A stretch of 64,000 nt of DNA. Source: Aphanomyces cochlioides. Lineage: Eukaryota; Oomycota; Saprolegniomycetes; Saprolegniales; Verrucalvaceae. Shown piece by piece: positions 1 through 12,650 of this stretch. A program made the translations under genes and the position numbers. Location: positions 548,589 through 612,588 of the forward strand of contig JAHQRK010000033.1 in NCBI GenBank assembly GCA_019828595.1, read 5' to 3'. Each line of letters begins with the position of its first letter. Within the stretch, counting starts at the first letter, position 1. The notes beneath the pieces are model-generated. The model did no database searches, was not told where the DNA came from, and saw only the letters and a program-made list of their open reading frames with translations.

Positions 1-776
1 GTGACCGTAGGGAAAGCGTTCGAGTTGTCCTGGTGTTTCACCGGTTTGGGTGACAGTCCAAAATGGGTTCGTGGTTTTGAACCATAGATCTGCAATATGT
101 GCTAGTTGGTGTCGGCATAGAGCTCGATTCAACTGAGATAACAAGCCACTAAACGTAGAAATCCACGCAGTAGGTCGAGAGAAATTTCACTTTTGGTGAC
201 GGGTTGAAACCGGTTCAAAATGGGTGTCACCGGGTCGAATTTCCTTTCGAATTTTGTTTCGCGAGTTTGGCGAGGTTTGAGCACTCGCAAACTGGCACAT
301 CTTGAGGAGGAGACATGGGAGAATCTTTTAGGCACCGTGGCGCAATTTTCCCGAACAAAAAGTGTGCACTCGATTTTGAGATTTCGCCCCCAGGGGGAGA
401 CGTCGTAACAATTTTCAAAGTGTTGTTGTGAGAGAACCACTGCACTTTTTTGCAATCTAACGCTTGCGTTTGTCTGCTTGGGATGTCTAGCAACCCTGAA
501 GACCATTAGAATGTCTGAAATGATCGTCAGAGCAATGCCAGGGTTGTCGATAGTTTTGCCATTTTGGGTGAACGGATAAAGTCAAGTCGATTTTGTGAAC
601 GACTCGGCATGAGATAAAGTTACTTGGTGTGTTCATAGAGCTCTGTTAGCTGGGGCTAACGAGCCATCAAACGCATGAAAAGGCCAAGTGGGTCGCGAGA
701 AAATCCACTTTGAGTTTTCCCATTGGTTTGGGTGACTTAGGTGAATTTCTTCAAAGGTTGCAATATAACATGCCTT

Positions 777-3700
777 TTAAGGTTCCAAGGTCTCGTTTTG
801 AGATTGTGGTAAGATTTGGGCAGAGAACCACTCATTCTGGTGCAAACTATGAAGCACCGATGTCAAGGAAGCCTTCGTGGAGTCGTCCAAGGAGGCTCGA
901 TTGACTTGGTACAGATGCCGCTTTATAATGTGTCCTGCTAAGCTGGATATCGTCATAGGTGTTTTGTTAGGTAAATCTGGACGGTAAATCCGGTCGCACC
1001 GAGTTTTCCATATTGTATACCAAATACAAGATAAAAAAATTGGCCACAGCAAATTAAATCCAGCTTGGAGGTCTTTGTCTTGGAGTGCTATAGGAGAGAA
1101 GAATATTTTTTCCATGGTAGTTGGCCAAGTAAAGTTAAGGGATCTGGCCATGGATTTAAATGGACTCCAACATGCTCGAGTATATGGACAGTCCAAGGTG
1201 AAATGTTTATACGTCTCCACTTCATGACAAAAAATACAAGTGTTCGGGATATCGTCCGAGTACTTGAATTTGTATCGGAGAGGTAAGGCTCGTATAAGCA
1301 GTCGATATATGAAAGCACTATACGTTGGCAGAATAAATTTGGGCTGCCTGTAGAATGCGACCACTTTAATATTTTCCTTGTGGGCATAAAAATCCGAGGG
1401 TACCAATAAATGCGCTGTGGGTAAAACCTCCTGAGCTGATTTGGATTTAAATTCATGAGTTAAATCATCCAAGGTGGCATCAATAAAGGGTAAAAAGCCA
1501 TCTTTAAAATTTCCAGCCCAAGTAATTTCGGTAGCCGTTTGCCGATAAGGTGTAGGCTGACGAAAATTAATTTCTGTGTCCTCGGGTGGAGATGGAAGGA
1601 TAGACTTAAGTCTTCCGTGTAGAGCATACCACCATTTATGATCGGGAGTGGCTAAATGGCGTCTTGAGCATTGAGATTTAATCCAATCTAACAGGATTTT
1701 CCGATCCATAAGATTGCCATTTTCATCGAGTAGGTGGCGAACATGGGTAAAATTTAATTTTGCCAGTGATACAGCATAATCATAAGTCTTTGGATAGCAG
1801 TGTTCAAAGACAGTTTTCTCCAAGGGTAAGAATTGATTGTGCCAAAGTGGAAAATTTCCATCGACTTGAACTGTGGGAAATTTAAGTGGGGTTGGAGATA
1901 AGGATAACCATAGTCGAGTAAATGCTGACCAGAGAGGTGGAACCTTATCTTGGTGGGATATGGCTTTGTACATACTAGAGTGTGGACTCATGAAAAGGAG
2001 ATCATAAAAATTTCCCCATGGACTGAAGGCTCTGGAGAGTAAATATTCTCCAATGGATAGCCATGCTGGCAATTTCGTTTGACCATACGAGTTGTGAGGT
2101 GGTGCTAGGAGTAGCTTGAAGCATTTAAAGGTCATGACCCGGTGTAGTTTTGACCACCAGTGGGTAGACGATTTAAATCCGAGACCACCTTGTGCTTTTG
2201 GAAGGAAAATAATGTCCGAGTTGAATTGATGCAAATGACGTTGAGTCGAATATGGATCAATTGTATCGCCGTGAATAAATTGCTTGGCGACCTTGTCGAA
2301 TAGTTTGGCATATTCTTTGTCGATCGGAATAAATTGGAGTTGATACCAGAGCACAGGAAAACAAATTGACCTTAGGATTGTCACTTTTCCGGGTAGGGTT
2401 CGTGCTCGATAAGACCATAGTTGTGTTCTTGAGACCAATTTCTCCAATAGCGAATTTAAACGTGTTGTGGCTGTGATGTTGGGAGAAATTAAAAGGCCCA
2501 ACGATTTAGCAGGTTTGTCATCAGTAATAGCCAAAGGTGCCAGGTCTGGAGGTAAATTGGCATGGGTTAATAATTCTGTCTTGGAGAGATTTAACTTGAA
2601 ACCAGAGATATCACAGAATTTTTTGACGATGTCGAGTTGGAGTTGCAACGTCGATGTATTTTTGGAGTACAATTGGGAGTCGTCTGCATAATAGCTCCCG
2701 GTGTGAGTGTGATGACCAATTCGTATGCCCAAATCTTTTCTCTTGCGTATGGCTAAACACATAGGTTCTAGCGCCAAGACAAATAAAAGAGGTGATAATG
2801 GGTCGCCTTGTAAAACACCACGTTGGATCTTAAATGGGTTGGATAAATGTCCATTGACAATAATTCGTCCACGACGATTTGAATAAAGCACTTTGACCAT
2901 GTTGAGAAAGGACGGTGGAAAATTAAATTCCTTCAGGGTTGCCAATAAATAGGAATGGTTGACCCTATCAAAGGCTTTTTCAAAGTCCAAGAGGGCCACA
3001 ATAGACTCGGAGGAATAAAACTTCATAAAGTGATTCAGGTCTTCCAAGCGCAGTAAATTGGTTTGGATTGATCGACCACGAATAAAACCTGTTTGATCCG
3101 GGTGGACTATCGACTGAATGATTCTCTGCATTCGTTCTGCAAGGACCATTGTGAGGATTTTCACGTCGATATTGACCAAGCTGATGGGACGGTAATTTTT
3201 TGGGAGTAGTTTGTCGTCCTTTTTGTACAGCAGTACAATTAAACTTGTCAATTGGGAGGGTGCCAAGTTGGAGTGAGAGTTGATTTGGTAATAGTATAGC
3301 ATTTCCAAAGCCAGGGACCATTCATGGGGAAACATTTTCAAAATTTCGTAGGGCAGTGAATTTGGCCCAGGAGTTGAATTCCGTTTGGAGTGTTTAATGG
3401 CAAAATAAAATTCGTTTGCCGTGAGAGGAGCCCCAATAAATCTCTTGTCGTCGATATTGAGTCGGCGAGATATCAGAGTTTTTAAATACTTGGCCATTCT
3501 TTCCTTGTCAACTGCCTCATGGTCGCCATACAGGTCAGAATAAAACTCGTGGAGTGTCGAGGAAATTGATTGTTGATCAGAAGCAATATTTCCATTGGAC
3601 ATTTTGAGTGCCTTGAAGGGAGATTTTTGTAAAGGGATTGTGCGAGGTGGCTTCAGGTGAAATTTGGTACACCTTTCCGCTTTCTCGAGATGAGTTTGCA

Positions 3701-4864
3701 TAGCAGTATCTTCCCGTAGGACTTTTTTCCTGTCATGATATTCATGTATGGCAGCTTGAATTGTTTTGATACGTGCCATCAAGGACGCACATGGGGCGTT
3801 TTGGTAATCCCGAATCAATAAAGCCAAATCCATAGATAATTTCTTGAGAGGCCTTTGTTGATTTTCGACCAACTCGTCGTGTAGGTATTTTAATTGATTT
3901 CGCATGTTGGTGATCATGGTGTCGAAATGTAGACCAACATTTGAGTTTAATTGGGTCTTGGTAAGGAAGGTTTCAAGTTGACGAGAGAGATAATGAATTT
4001 GGCCTTGTCATTGTTGAGAACCCATTGTGGTGTTTTCCATGGACCAGGTCCCATTGATACTGATGGACGTTTGGTCAATAATTTGCAGGGAGTGTGGTCA
4101 GCATGAGGAATTGGTTCCAGGTGACGAAATTTCAGATGACGTAGGGATGCCATAGCAGACGAGATGAAAATATAGTCAAGCCGATTGACAAATTTTGGAC
4201 TTGTGAAAGCACGTTTCAGTGGATTTTGTTGACGGAAAATGTCAACGAGGTGTAAATCTTGTAGCCATAGGTTGAGTTCATATGAGCCATGGGTCGCATG
4301 AGTCGAAGGACGGCATGAATCTAATGTTGGGGAGAAAATAACGTTAAAGTCGCCACCAACAATATGAAAAGCTTCGGGTGGAAAATCGCGAGGCAGATCA
4401 TTAAAAAAATCCACACGGTCGTGATAGTCGTACGGAGCATAGATGTTGTGAATAAAAACCGGGATATTGTCCAGAGTGGCCGATATAAGTAAATAACGAC
4501 CACGGAGGAGAGGTTTGTCCCAAGAGTGGTTTAAATTGGTGCAATTGTCCAGAGGGCAGTCAGGATGAATAAATGTAGCAAGGCCTCCAGTGGGATGAGA
4601 GGTATGGCTGATGGAATAAATTGGCTCCTCGTAGAAGAAAGTGCCTTGTTGGTTGGTATGTTTTTTCCAGTAGAAATTGATTTTGCCATGGTCGCTGGGG
4701 TAAGGCAGTCGAGTTTCTTGGATAAGTGAGATAGAGTTTTTGAGGAGAAAGTTCTTGAGAAGGTGGTGGAAAGAGTTGGAGAGACCATTTGTGTTGAGAG
4801 AAAACAAGCTAATATCCCAGTCGATAATGGCTTGTGGTAGCGCGTTAATTGTGGTCACGGTCAT
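777..4864 (-). pseudogene. LINE A ORF2 (APE endonuclease / reverse transcriptase), frameshifted, copy A-1
   Basis: This is the same protein as the intact ORF2 of A-3 (31645-35730) but broken. The N-terminal part, open from 4864 to 3947, carries the whole APE endonuclease: the GGDFN box, RLDYIF and HADH are all readable. A GA dinucleotide added near 3983-3990 (four GA steps against three in A-3) then shifts the frame. The C-terminal 1046 residues stay open from 3917 to 777, with the YADD reverse transcriptase box and the CCHC knuckle. Apart from this lesion it is close to identical to A-3, so the copy is young. The 2-bp change lies in a GA repeat, so slippage or an assembly error is possible. 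Confidence 0.92.
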
Positions 4865-4964
4865 GATTAATATTTGGGTTTTGATTTTTTGACTTCAAGT
4901 CGTTGTGTTGGTTTGGGTCGGGGTGTGGTGATTGTGGTTTTAATTGATTTTGTGTGTTGGCGAG

Positions 4965-6615
4965 TCAATTGGAGTCTGCATTGTCACCATCGCCAAGTTC
5001 TTTGTAGTCGAGTTCAGGAGCCTTTTCGTCCGGAAGTAAAGTTAACAAGGCATCAGTATCCGAGTCAAAACACTTCGTAGGGTCAATTGTTTGGAGTGCC
5101 AGATCTTTCACAATATGGCTCAACTCTTCTTCAATTTTATGATGTTGCACCAGGTTTCCAGCAGCAGGACTGGAAATTAATTTAATCAAGGAGGCGTCCG
5201 TGATTAAATTGCAATTGGGCCAACGGTGGACTTTGTCTTTCAGGCACAGATTAATATACTCATCGTTCGTATAAGCTTCAGGTGCTCTGTTGGACAGAAA
5301 TAGATCGATTGCTGCTAGAGATCTTCTCATGTGGTAGTCTTCGTCATTTGGACACAAACTTTGGAATAGATTTGTGGGGCTGTAATTTTCAGGAGGAGGA
5401 TGGCCATGCTGTTTTTGGTAGTACGAGGTAAATCGTTCTTCATCAATAGCTTGCATGGGATTTTCTCCAGCCATTAAACGTATAATTCCTTCGAGGCAAT
5501 TAAATTGGATGCGATTTTGCGAGATTTTGGGTCCATATAGATATTTCCAATAAAGCCAGGTTGGTTGAGGGTTTCATCATGAAATACCAATGGGTTGGTG
5601 GATTCATTCAGTTTTTTCTTCAGCTCTGTGATTTGAGCCTTCACTTTGGCTCCTGCTGGTTTCGTAGAGGCTGGAATTTTTTTGGGTATCGTTGATTTTG
5701 GGGACGAAGCAGGACGTTTTTTGGGCGTGTCGGTAGGAACGATATCAAGATGGAATCGAGGAACCGTTGTGCCTGATGTTGTCACGTCAGAGTCGTCTGA
5801 GCTGAGGATAGCGAATCGATTTTGTGTTGGAATCGAGGTAGCTGATATTTTGTATTGGGGACCTTGAATAAAACCGGCTCGAGTTGGTTTAAATTCGTCC
5901 TGGGATAAATTGGGTTTGTCTGTGAGAATAATATTATTCTCGCTCGAGCCCTTGGGTGATTGTGGAGGATTTAATATCTTCTTGGGTTGAGCTACCATTT
6001 CTTCCTCTTCGATATTTGATTTCTCCTCTTGTTCCATGTCCACATCGCTTGACAGGTCGACAAAGTTTTCCTTGCCATTTTGATTTTCCTTGGGATCGGC
6101 ATTAGGGGATTCGGAGTTTCCAGTTGTGCCAGTATTTTCCTTCGGGGTGTTGGGTGGTTGGTTTTCTGTCGATGGATTTTCGGGAGCATCAGTTTTTTCC
6201 TCTGTAGCGTTTTCCTCGACATGGTCTGTATTCTTTTTAGCGTCGTCTTTTTGTTTGGCTTTTTCCAGTCTAGCTTGAACGCTGGGAGGGACCGTTTGAT
6301 TGAGGGACCGAATTTTATGTTGAAAAACATAAACTTGGTTTTGGATCTCGATTTCTCTCAGAGGCTCGCCTCCATCATCTGGTACCAATGCCAAAGGAGG
6401 AGTTTCGGAGTCAAAAAGGACTCGAAATTGGGTCGAGCGTAATAAATTGTCAGTACTGGGGTTAAAACCAACAATGACGCAGTGAGTGAGCTCTTCCAAC
6501 TTTTTCAAAATCGCTTTTTGAATATCGTGATCCACCAGGTTGTTGAAAGTAATAAAATAAAGTTTCGAGTGGGGAGAATATTCAGGCACAGTAAATTCTT
6601 GTTTTCCCAGACGAA
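4965..6615 (-). pseudogene. LINE A ORF1, 5'-truncated and frameshifted, copy A-1
   Basis: This corresponds to residues from about 300 to the end of the 841-residue ORF1 of A-3. The first part (6589 to 5474) holds the RRM-like segment and the acidic, proline-rich middle. A 2-bp deletion near 5492 (CCTTCG where A-3 has CCTCTCG) breaks the frame, and the remainder continues in another frame from 5474 to 4965. The upstream third of the ORF, including the start codon, is missing because the element is truncated at 6615. Confidence 0.9.
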
Positions 6616-6659
6616 TCCCGCATGCTAAGCGGGCGCTCTACCATCTGAGCTACATCCCC
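6616..6659 (-). pseudogene. tRNA-Ala(AGC) 5' half, right flank of A-1
   Basis: tRNA nt 1-44: acceptor 5' strand, D arm with A box, and anticodon arm. The 3' half lies beyond the left edge of the window, on the other side of A-1. Bases 6616-6632 (TCCCGCATGCTAAGCGG) are the target-site duplication. Confidence 0.93.
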
Positions 6660-7345
6660 TTTTTACTGTTCTTTTGTGTCTGTGCATCAAGTCCGCCAAA
6701 TCGTCCACTTTCTTGTTCTTGTCTGTACAAGGATAGATTGTGACGACCCTTTTGCAACCAGGCATTCGTCGTGTCTACGGGATACTTGTATGCCAAAATG
6801 TCCCGTGGAGACTGTCGATTTCTTGTCGGCTTGTTGGAGAACTCGTTGGTGTGGATGAAGCTGTTGCAAACCCGTTTTTTGACAGTACGTCGATTTCTGG
6901 TCGTCTTTTTTTGGTATCTGAGGGTGTGAATCGATAGAGCTTTTCAAAAGCAAGAGTTTGCAAGTAGTTTGAGGTCAATCGGAGCAATATTGCAAAAGTT
7001 ATGAGCAAAAAACGATTTCGACCGATGGGACACGAACCGTTCACACCAAAAAGTGTCAAGCGATTGACAACAAAAGAGATGTTTTCTATCCTTCTTTATC
7101 CATGTGACGCGACCACAAACACCATTCAAAGTGCTGTACACATTCTGGTTCAACCATTTCATTGCACATCGACCAAGTGATTCCAAGAAATATACTGTTC
7201 AAAGTCTAACTGTTATATTTTCCATTGTGGACAGTGTATACTTGTCAAGTTGAATACAGATAATGTTGGAAAAGAAGTGTCCTACAGAGGTGAAAAGGAG
7301 ATCGCGTGAAAGAGTAGTGTCCTGAATAGAAAGAAGCTAAAAAGA
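6660..7345. repeat. Array spacer, unit 1
   Basis: About 686 bp between tRNA-Ala and tRNA-His. I see no convincing gene in it; the frames of 60-94 codons on both strands overlap each other and have no recognisable content. On the minus strand it supplies the A-rich 5' flank of tRNA-Ala (bases 6660-6664). The T5 run that ends tRNA-His transcription is at 7339-7343. Confidence 0.9.
7339..7343 (-). terminator. RNA polymerase III terminator T5 after tRNA-His
   Basis: Five T residues on the minus strand begin three bases after the tRNA-His discriminator. There is no T4 run between tRNA-Ala and tRNA-His, so the first stop for a transcript begun at tRNA-Ala is here. The same run lies 3-7 bases beyond the 3' end of each of the other 14 tRNA-His copies. 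Confidence 0.8.
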
Positions 7346-7417
7346 TGCGCCTGCCGGGAGTCGAACCCGGGATGTCACGGCCACAACGTGAAGTACTGAC
7401 CACTATACTACAGACGC
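7346..7417 (-). tRNA. tRNA-His(GTG), unit 1
   Basis: A full 72-nt gene without CCA. All seven acceptor pairs form (one is G-U), the anticodon loop TTGTGGC gives GTG, and the T arm contains the B-box sequence GGTTCGACTCC. The base before G1 (7418) reads G on the minus strand, so the G-1 that histidyl-tRNA synthetase needs is written in the genome. tRNA-Ala ends at 7419, only that one base upstream, so the two are probably made as one dicistronic Pol III transcript and separated by RNase P and RNase Z. Confidence 0.95.
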
Positions 7418-7464
7418 CTGGAGAAGCAGGGTATCGATCCCTGTACCTCCCGCATGCTAAGCGG

Positions 7465-10083
7465 TTAACTGAGTATATTAAAGAATTAATATGGCCCAAA
7501 AGGGCCGCAAACTAGACTTTCGATTTTGGCTTCATAGGTCGCATAATAAATATGTGTTGCGAAATGTGACCTTGGAAGGTTCTTGTGGAAAATCGTCCAG
7601 TGTTGCTTAACCGAAATAGACTTGGGTGTGGGGTAATTTGGAGGAACCATGGCAGAAAGAAAATGTTGCATGGCGATTCAGGCTGTGAAAAAATTCAACA
7701 GTATAGAGAAGAGCCATACAAGCAACTTTCTTTTCATGACCATCTTGATCCGAGTTGGTGGTGGCGAGATACGAGGCAATTTCGGGTTGACTGTGGAGGA
7801 CTTGAAAATTTGTATACAAAAGTCTTGATAAAAATTCCAAGTGGAGGTACGCAGTGAAAAAGGCCAAGTAAATAAAAGCTTGAGTTGGGGTCGATCCATG
7901 AATAAATAAATCGACAGGAGAGGAAGGCCAAAAATTGACAAAAGGGTCGAAACAGAGTAAAATCAGGCCCAAGGAAAATAAATTGGCAAGAGGTAGGAGC
8001 CCAAAAAATCCAAAAAGGTCGTGGCCAATTTAATTCGACCTCAGGAGGCCGAATTAAATCGCTGTAACCATGGGAAAAGCTGGGTTTGAGAGAAAAGACC
8101 ATCCAAAATAAAATGTTCTTGGACGATTTGACCAGCCAAAAAAATCAACGAGGTCGGTCGTTCCATGACAAGCAAAGTTGATTTCAGGAGCGTCTTCATC
8201 GGAGTTGATGGTGGCGAGATAGAGGGAAAATCCCTTGTGGGTTGGGCTTTTGGGGTAAACCTCCCAAAAATAATAAAAAAGGGTAAAATATTTGGGAGGA
8301 GCCATTTTGACATGCGCCATGGGCGGATAGGTCTCGAGCGCGAGCATCGTCGGAGCTGGATTTCGAACGGCGCCGCGGTGCATGGAGCCACTTGGCAGAA
8401 TCGTAGCGACGATACGTACGAAGGATAGCGCACCATTAGAATCGCCATAGGTAGTGTGTAGCGGGAGAGCGCTAGCCAAAACCAGTGTTTTTTCCAATCG
8501 GGCGTCTCGGCGGCCAAATTTGAAGGAGTCATAACTTCCGAACGGCTATGAGATAGATAGCCATACTTGGTGTCCTCCATCAATGGAGGCTAGCGGTGGA
8601 TGCACCATATTAATCGGTGCATATAGAGTCGTGTAGCTGAAATGAGCTACGATGGTCGTTTTGGAGCCTTATCGGCTCAAAATGGTTTGGAATCGGAAGT
8701 TGGGTTCCTGTGCTGCTATCATGGTGCTTGATAGCTCAAATCCATCGCGAGGACATTCTCGAGCCTCTCCAACTCTAAGTTGGGCGATCGGAGTTGATTT
8801 GCGTTCAGGAGCCATTCCGATGAGTTTTAGCCATTTCACCAAAAGTTGTCGGGGCGACGGCAAGTAGGTTCCAGGGCTTCAATCATCGCTCTTGATGGCT
8901 TAAAACACTCGTCTAGCCATGATAGGATGGAAAAGAGTCATAGCCGGTCGATTGGAAATGATTTGCGACCTGTAGCCGACTTAAGGTTTTGTAGCCGGTG
9001 GATAGGGGCGGTTGACATTTTGGATTGAGGATTGCGAGCAAACCAGGATGTTTCAGGGCGTTCTAACGCTTTGGCTAGTCGTAATAAGTGGTGGAGCCAC
9101 CCACTAGACCCCTAGATGTCACTCGGTGACCGTAGGGAAAGCGTTCGAGTTGTCCTGGTGTTTCACCGGTTTGGGTGACAGTCCAAAATGGGTTCGTGGT
9201 TTTGAACCATAGATCTGCAATATGTGCTAGTTGGTGTCGGCATAGAGCTCGATTCAACTGAGATAACAAGCCACTAAACGTAGAAATCCACGCAGTAGGT
9301 CGAGAGAAATTTCACTTTTGGTGACGGGTTGAAACCGGTTCAAAATGGGTGTCACCGGGTCGAATTTCCTTTCGAATTTTGTTTCGCGAGTTTGGCGAGG
9401 TTTGAGCACTCGCAAACTGGCACATCTTGAGGAGGAGACATGGGAGAATCTTTTAGGCACCGTGGCGCAATTTTCCCGAACAAAAAGTGTGCACTCGATT
9501 TTGAGATTTCGCCCCCAGGGGGAGACGTCGTAACAATTTTCAAAGTGTTGTTGTGAGAGAACCACTGCACTTTTTTGCAATCTAACGCTTGCGTTTGTCT
9601 GCTTGGGATGTCTAGCAACCCTGAAGACCATTAGAATGTCTGAAATGATCGTCAGAGCAATGCCAGAGTTGTCGATAGTTTTGCCATTTTGGGTGAACGG
9701 ATAAAGTCAAGTCGATTTTGTGAACGACTCGGCATGAGATAAAGTTACTTGGTGTGTCCATAGAGCTCTGTTAGCTGGGGCTAACGAGCCATCAAACGCA
9801 TGAAAAGGCCAAGTGGGTCGCGAGAAAATCCACTTTGAGTTTTCCCATTGGTTTGGGTGACTTAGGTGAATTTCTTCAAAGGTTGCAATATAACATGCCT
9901 TTTAAGGTTCCAAGGTCTCGTTTTGAGATTGTGGTAAGATTTGGGCAGAGAACCACTCATTCTGGTGCAAACTATGAAGCACCGATGTCAAGGAAGCCTT
10001 CGTGGAGTCGTCCAAGGAGGCTCGATTGACTTGGTACAGATGCCGCTTTATAATGTGTCCTGCTAAGCTGGATATCGTCATAG
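7465..10083 (-). mobile_element. LINE family A copy A-2, 5'-truncated (2619 bp)
   Basis: It contains the complete 2437-bp 3' UTR and only the last 182 bp of ORF2. The 3' end lies at 7465 (minus-strand tail ending CTCAGTTAA) and the truncated 5' end at 10083, each abutting a copy of the 17-bp anticodon-arm duplication. The hairpin-rich segment is at 8544-9115. Confidence 0.93.
9902..10083 (-). pseudogene. LINE A ORF2 C-terminal remnant, copy A-2
   Basis: The last 60 codons or so of ORF2, ending at the same stop as A-3 (31645). The frame is lost at the 5' truncation, where the sequence joins tRNA-Ala. No catalytic region remains. Confidence 0.85.
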
Positions 10084-10182
10084 TCCCGCATGCTAAGCGG
10101 GCGCTCTACCATCTGAGCTACATCCCCCCCCAGTTTCCAATTTGCCAGCTACCCCGCAGTACCACTGTCCAAAACTGACAAC

Positions 10183-12650
10183 ATGGCGACTACCCGCTCT
10201 TCCAGCCGTGCTCATGCACACAAGCCCTCAGCTTTTTCTGCCTCTCCCTTTCGCAATACCTCGGACGCTTCTAGTATCATGGAGGTGATTGTTGACGATG
10301 ATGATGACGATGAACCTGACTCAATCATCGACAAAACTCCGCCTGCTGCTCAACCGCCCATACGTCTTGCTACACTCGGTGGTCGCGTGCCATTACCAAG
10401 CGCTCGTACCAGCGACAAAACTGTCAACAAGGATAATGTTTCTCCGATGCCTGATGAAGACATAGAGGATATCTCCAACAACAACCAACCACATACCCCA
10501 CCGATTACTCAAGCCACTGAGCTGGAGCCGCGCTCTGAAGACCAATCGATTCGCGACACCAATGTTGATGTGGAAATGGAGCCTGAAGCTCAAATCGATG
10601 CCTCGCCTCCTGCTACAACACGCTCCGTGCCAATACCACCCGAGTCGAACACCTCGACCAAAAAGCCAAACGAATGCGTGTGGGAATTCCAAGCCAAGCA
10701 GAGAGCTAAATCTGCCAAGGCTCAGCGGAACAGTGACGTCGGCCATTATCGACCAACTATGGCCGAGCTGGCGTCCTTGTTGCAAAAACGCGCGACAGGA
10801 TCTCTCACGTTTGACGACACTTTGCCCATCCAAAAACATTCCCCCAGAGATGTTGTTGGCTGGCTACAAATGTCCACTGGCCAATACACCAAATACATCG
10901 ACATCTCCAAGGCAATGACATCTCTATTGTTTGACAACCAAGCGCTTGATTTGGACGATGCATTTGTCGATGTCATCAAGTGCGAGAAAGAGGTCTCCAA
11001 TCGTCTTCTCAAGTGGGGCATAGCCTCTGAAGATGCTCTTAAAAAGCTGCGTGGAGTCTCTCTCAAGATCCAAGTGGCAAAGGATGGCAGCTCTCAGAGA
11101 TTTGTCATGACAGAGCCCCATATACTTGATGGATATTTCATCGATATCCCATCTGGTCTCCAAGGACAGGATGAAGAACGTCTCATGTTCAGCATCATGT
11201 CAAAGCTTGAGCCGCGCTTTTTGTGGGGCTCATACTCCACAGTTTCCTCGACGACTGGCTTGGCTAGCTCTCGTTATCGCTTGTATTTTGAAGGGACAGC
11301 TATACCCGAATCTATGCACAATGACGGTCGATCAATTGAAGAATTCATTTTCAAGGGTCGGTGCCTCCGCGTGTTTGGTCAAGGATGGTTTTACCGTGAC
11401 AAGAAGCTCGCGCGCCTTGACCTCGATGTAATCGCCACCCAACATGGACTTCACGCAACCCCTCACCGCCCACGGGGAGACGCCGCTGTCTCGACATCCA
11501 CTGCCAAACGGCAGAAAACGACCCGAGACAGCAACAAGGAATGGACTGAAGTTCAAACTACAGGCAAAAAAGAAAGAAAACCCCAATCTCCGCTGGCTCA
11601 ATCCCAGCTCCTGATCGTCCTTGGATCTCCCCGAACATGTTTGCGGCTCTGGACGAACGCGCTAATGTTGAGCCCGAGGAACACGAAACGACAGTTGGCA
11701 ACACCACTGTCAAAGTATTTGTTCCAAAGCTGACACTCAAATCTGGTGACAAGGTGCACGTTGCCGCTGAAGAGTTCATTAGCGGGATCAAACCCCACGA
11801 GGGCTCAATCCAAAGGTTTGAGAAGTCTCTCGATGCCATACTTGCCGAGCTCAACGACCTTGACACCAAGGCTCAAAACGCACCACAACATATCCCGGCC
11901 CAAGTTAAGGAAGCGTTAGCGCACGATTCCTTCAACTTATTGAAATTGATTACGGACGGGCGTGTTGACACGATCTGCATCCATCTAGAACGTGCGCCAA
12001 TCGAATTTGGACTGCAACTGCACCAAATTTTTGTCTCCAATCGTGACAGCTTCGAATACTTTGTTCGTCTTCGACTGCTTAATCGTTGGCTAAGAGCGTC
12101 TGGTGGTGGCACAAAATCTTTTGGTCAGCTCTACGAGGCAACATTCGGCACTCCAATCACTCACGACCACGTGATCTCGGTGTTCAGTGACCAGAAGATG
12201 GTCAACAACCTCCCACTCATCGAGGCAATCATCACCGATGATGACATCGTCCTCAACAGAGTTGAAGTCGAAGAAGTGCTGGCCATTGCAGAAGTATTGA
12301 TGGCAGTTCATGCTCCACTATATTTCAATAGCGATGCGGCAATTTTGGCCTCAACAAAAAGTCCAGTGACAGCGTTACCCTCTCGCCTTGGTAAACGCAG
12401 TCTATCCTCCGAAACGCTCATGTCACTCCTGATGTACACCGACCTTGGCCTCCACATATGGAACAGAATGGAATTCATGTACACTGGCGACGGAGAATCG
12501 ATGTGTCACATCATGACAAAAATCCTTCAACTACACGAAAGCAACGATTTGGATATCACTCTCCACAATCAAGTCATGTTTCACCCAAGCGAACCTACTT
12601 TAATTCACGGCGACCTAGCGGATCTCACAACGATCGCTTCCCGTGGCTAA
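10183..12650 (+). pseudogene. LINE B ORF1 (nucleic-acid-binding protein), frameshifted, copy B-1
   Basis: It starts at the ATG at 10183 in the same context as B-2 ORF1. The first frame runs to 11733 and the homologous continuation is in the next frame, open to 12650. Comparison with B-2 puts the 1-bp slip between about 11565 and 11615, where the sequence is rich in short A runs. The N-terminal region is Ser/Thr/Pro-rich and acidic. An RRM-like core follows (motif FIDIP near 11140, RYRLYFEG near 11275, FKGRCLRVFGQGW near 11350), then the C-terminal domain common to family A and B ORF1. The shift may be real decay or a homopolymer error. Confidence 0.88.

Larger units (their letters stand above)
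1..6615 (-). mobile_element. LINE family A copy A-1 (3' end outside window, 5'-truncated)
   Basis: The element reads on the minus strand. Its 3' UTR runs off the left edge (base 1 corresponds to base 9126 in copy A-2), followed by ORF2, a 100-nt gap and ORF1. The 5' end stops inside ORF1 at 6615, where the sequence passes directly into the tRNA-Ala anticodon-arm duplication. Compared with A-3 it lacks about 965 bp at the 5' end, a typical result of incomplete target-primed reverse transcription. Both ORFs carry 2-bp indels, so this is a dead copy. Confidence 0.93.
7419..10127 (-). pseudogene. tRNA-Ala(AGC) split in the anticodon arm by LINE A-2
   Basis: The 3' half is 7419-7464 and the 5' half 10084-10127. 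The duplicated 17 bp (7448-7464 and 10084-10100) are tRNA nt 28-44. The 5' half is itself bounded on its other side by LINE B-1, so two elements have hit this single gene. Confidence 0.94.

Noticed and set aside
777..904. Short plus-strand frames opposite the LINE A ORF2 (for example 710-904 and 1065-1286)
   Set aside because: Antisense shadows of the reverse transcriptase ORF, repeated wherever the element is repeated.
7021..7050. B-box-like GGTTCGTGTCCC on the minus strand of the spacer, a possible third tRNA
   Set aside because: The flanking bases do not form a T stem and no anticodon or acceptor arm can be drawn around it.
6676..7186. Open frames of 60-94 codons in the array spacer, repeated in all 15 units
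   Set aside because: They overlap on both strands, have no recognisable domain, and recur only because the spacer itself is repeated; some start at GTG or TTG.
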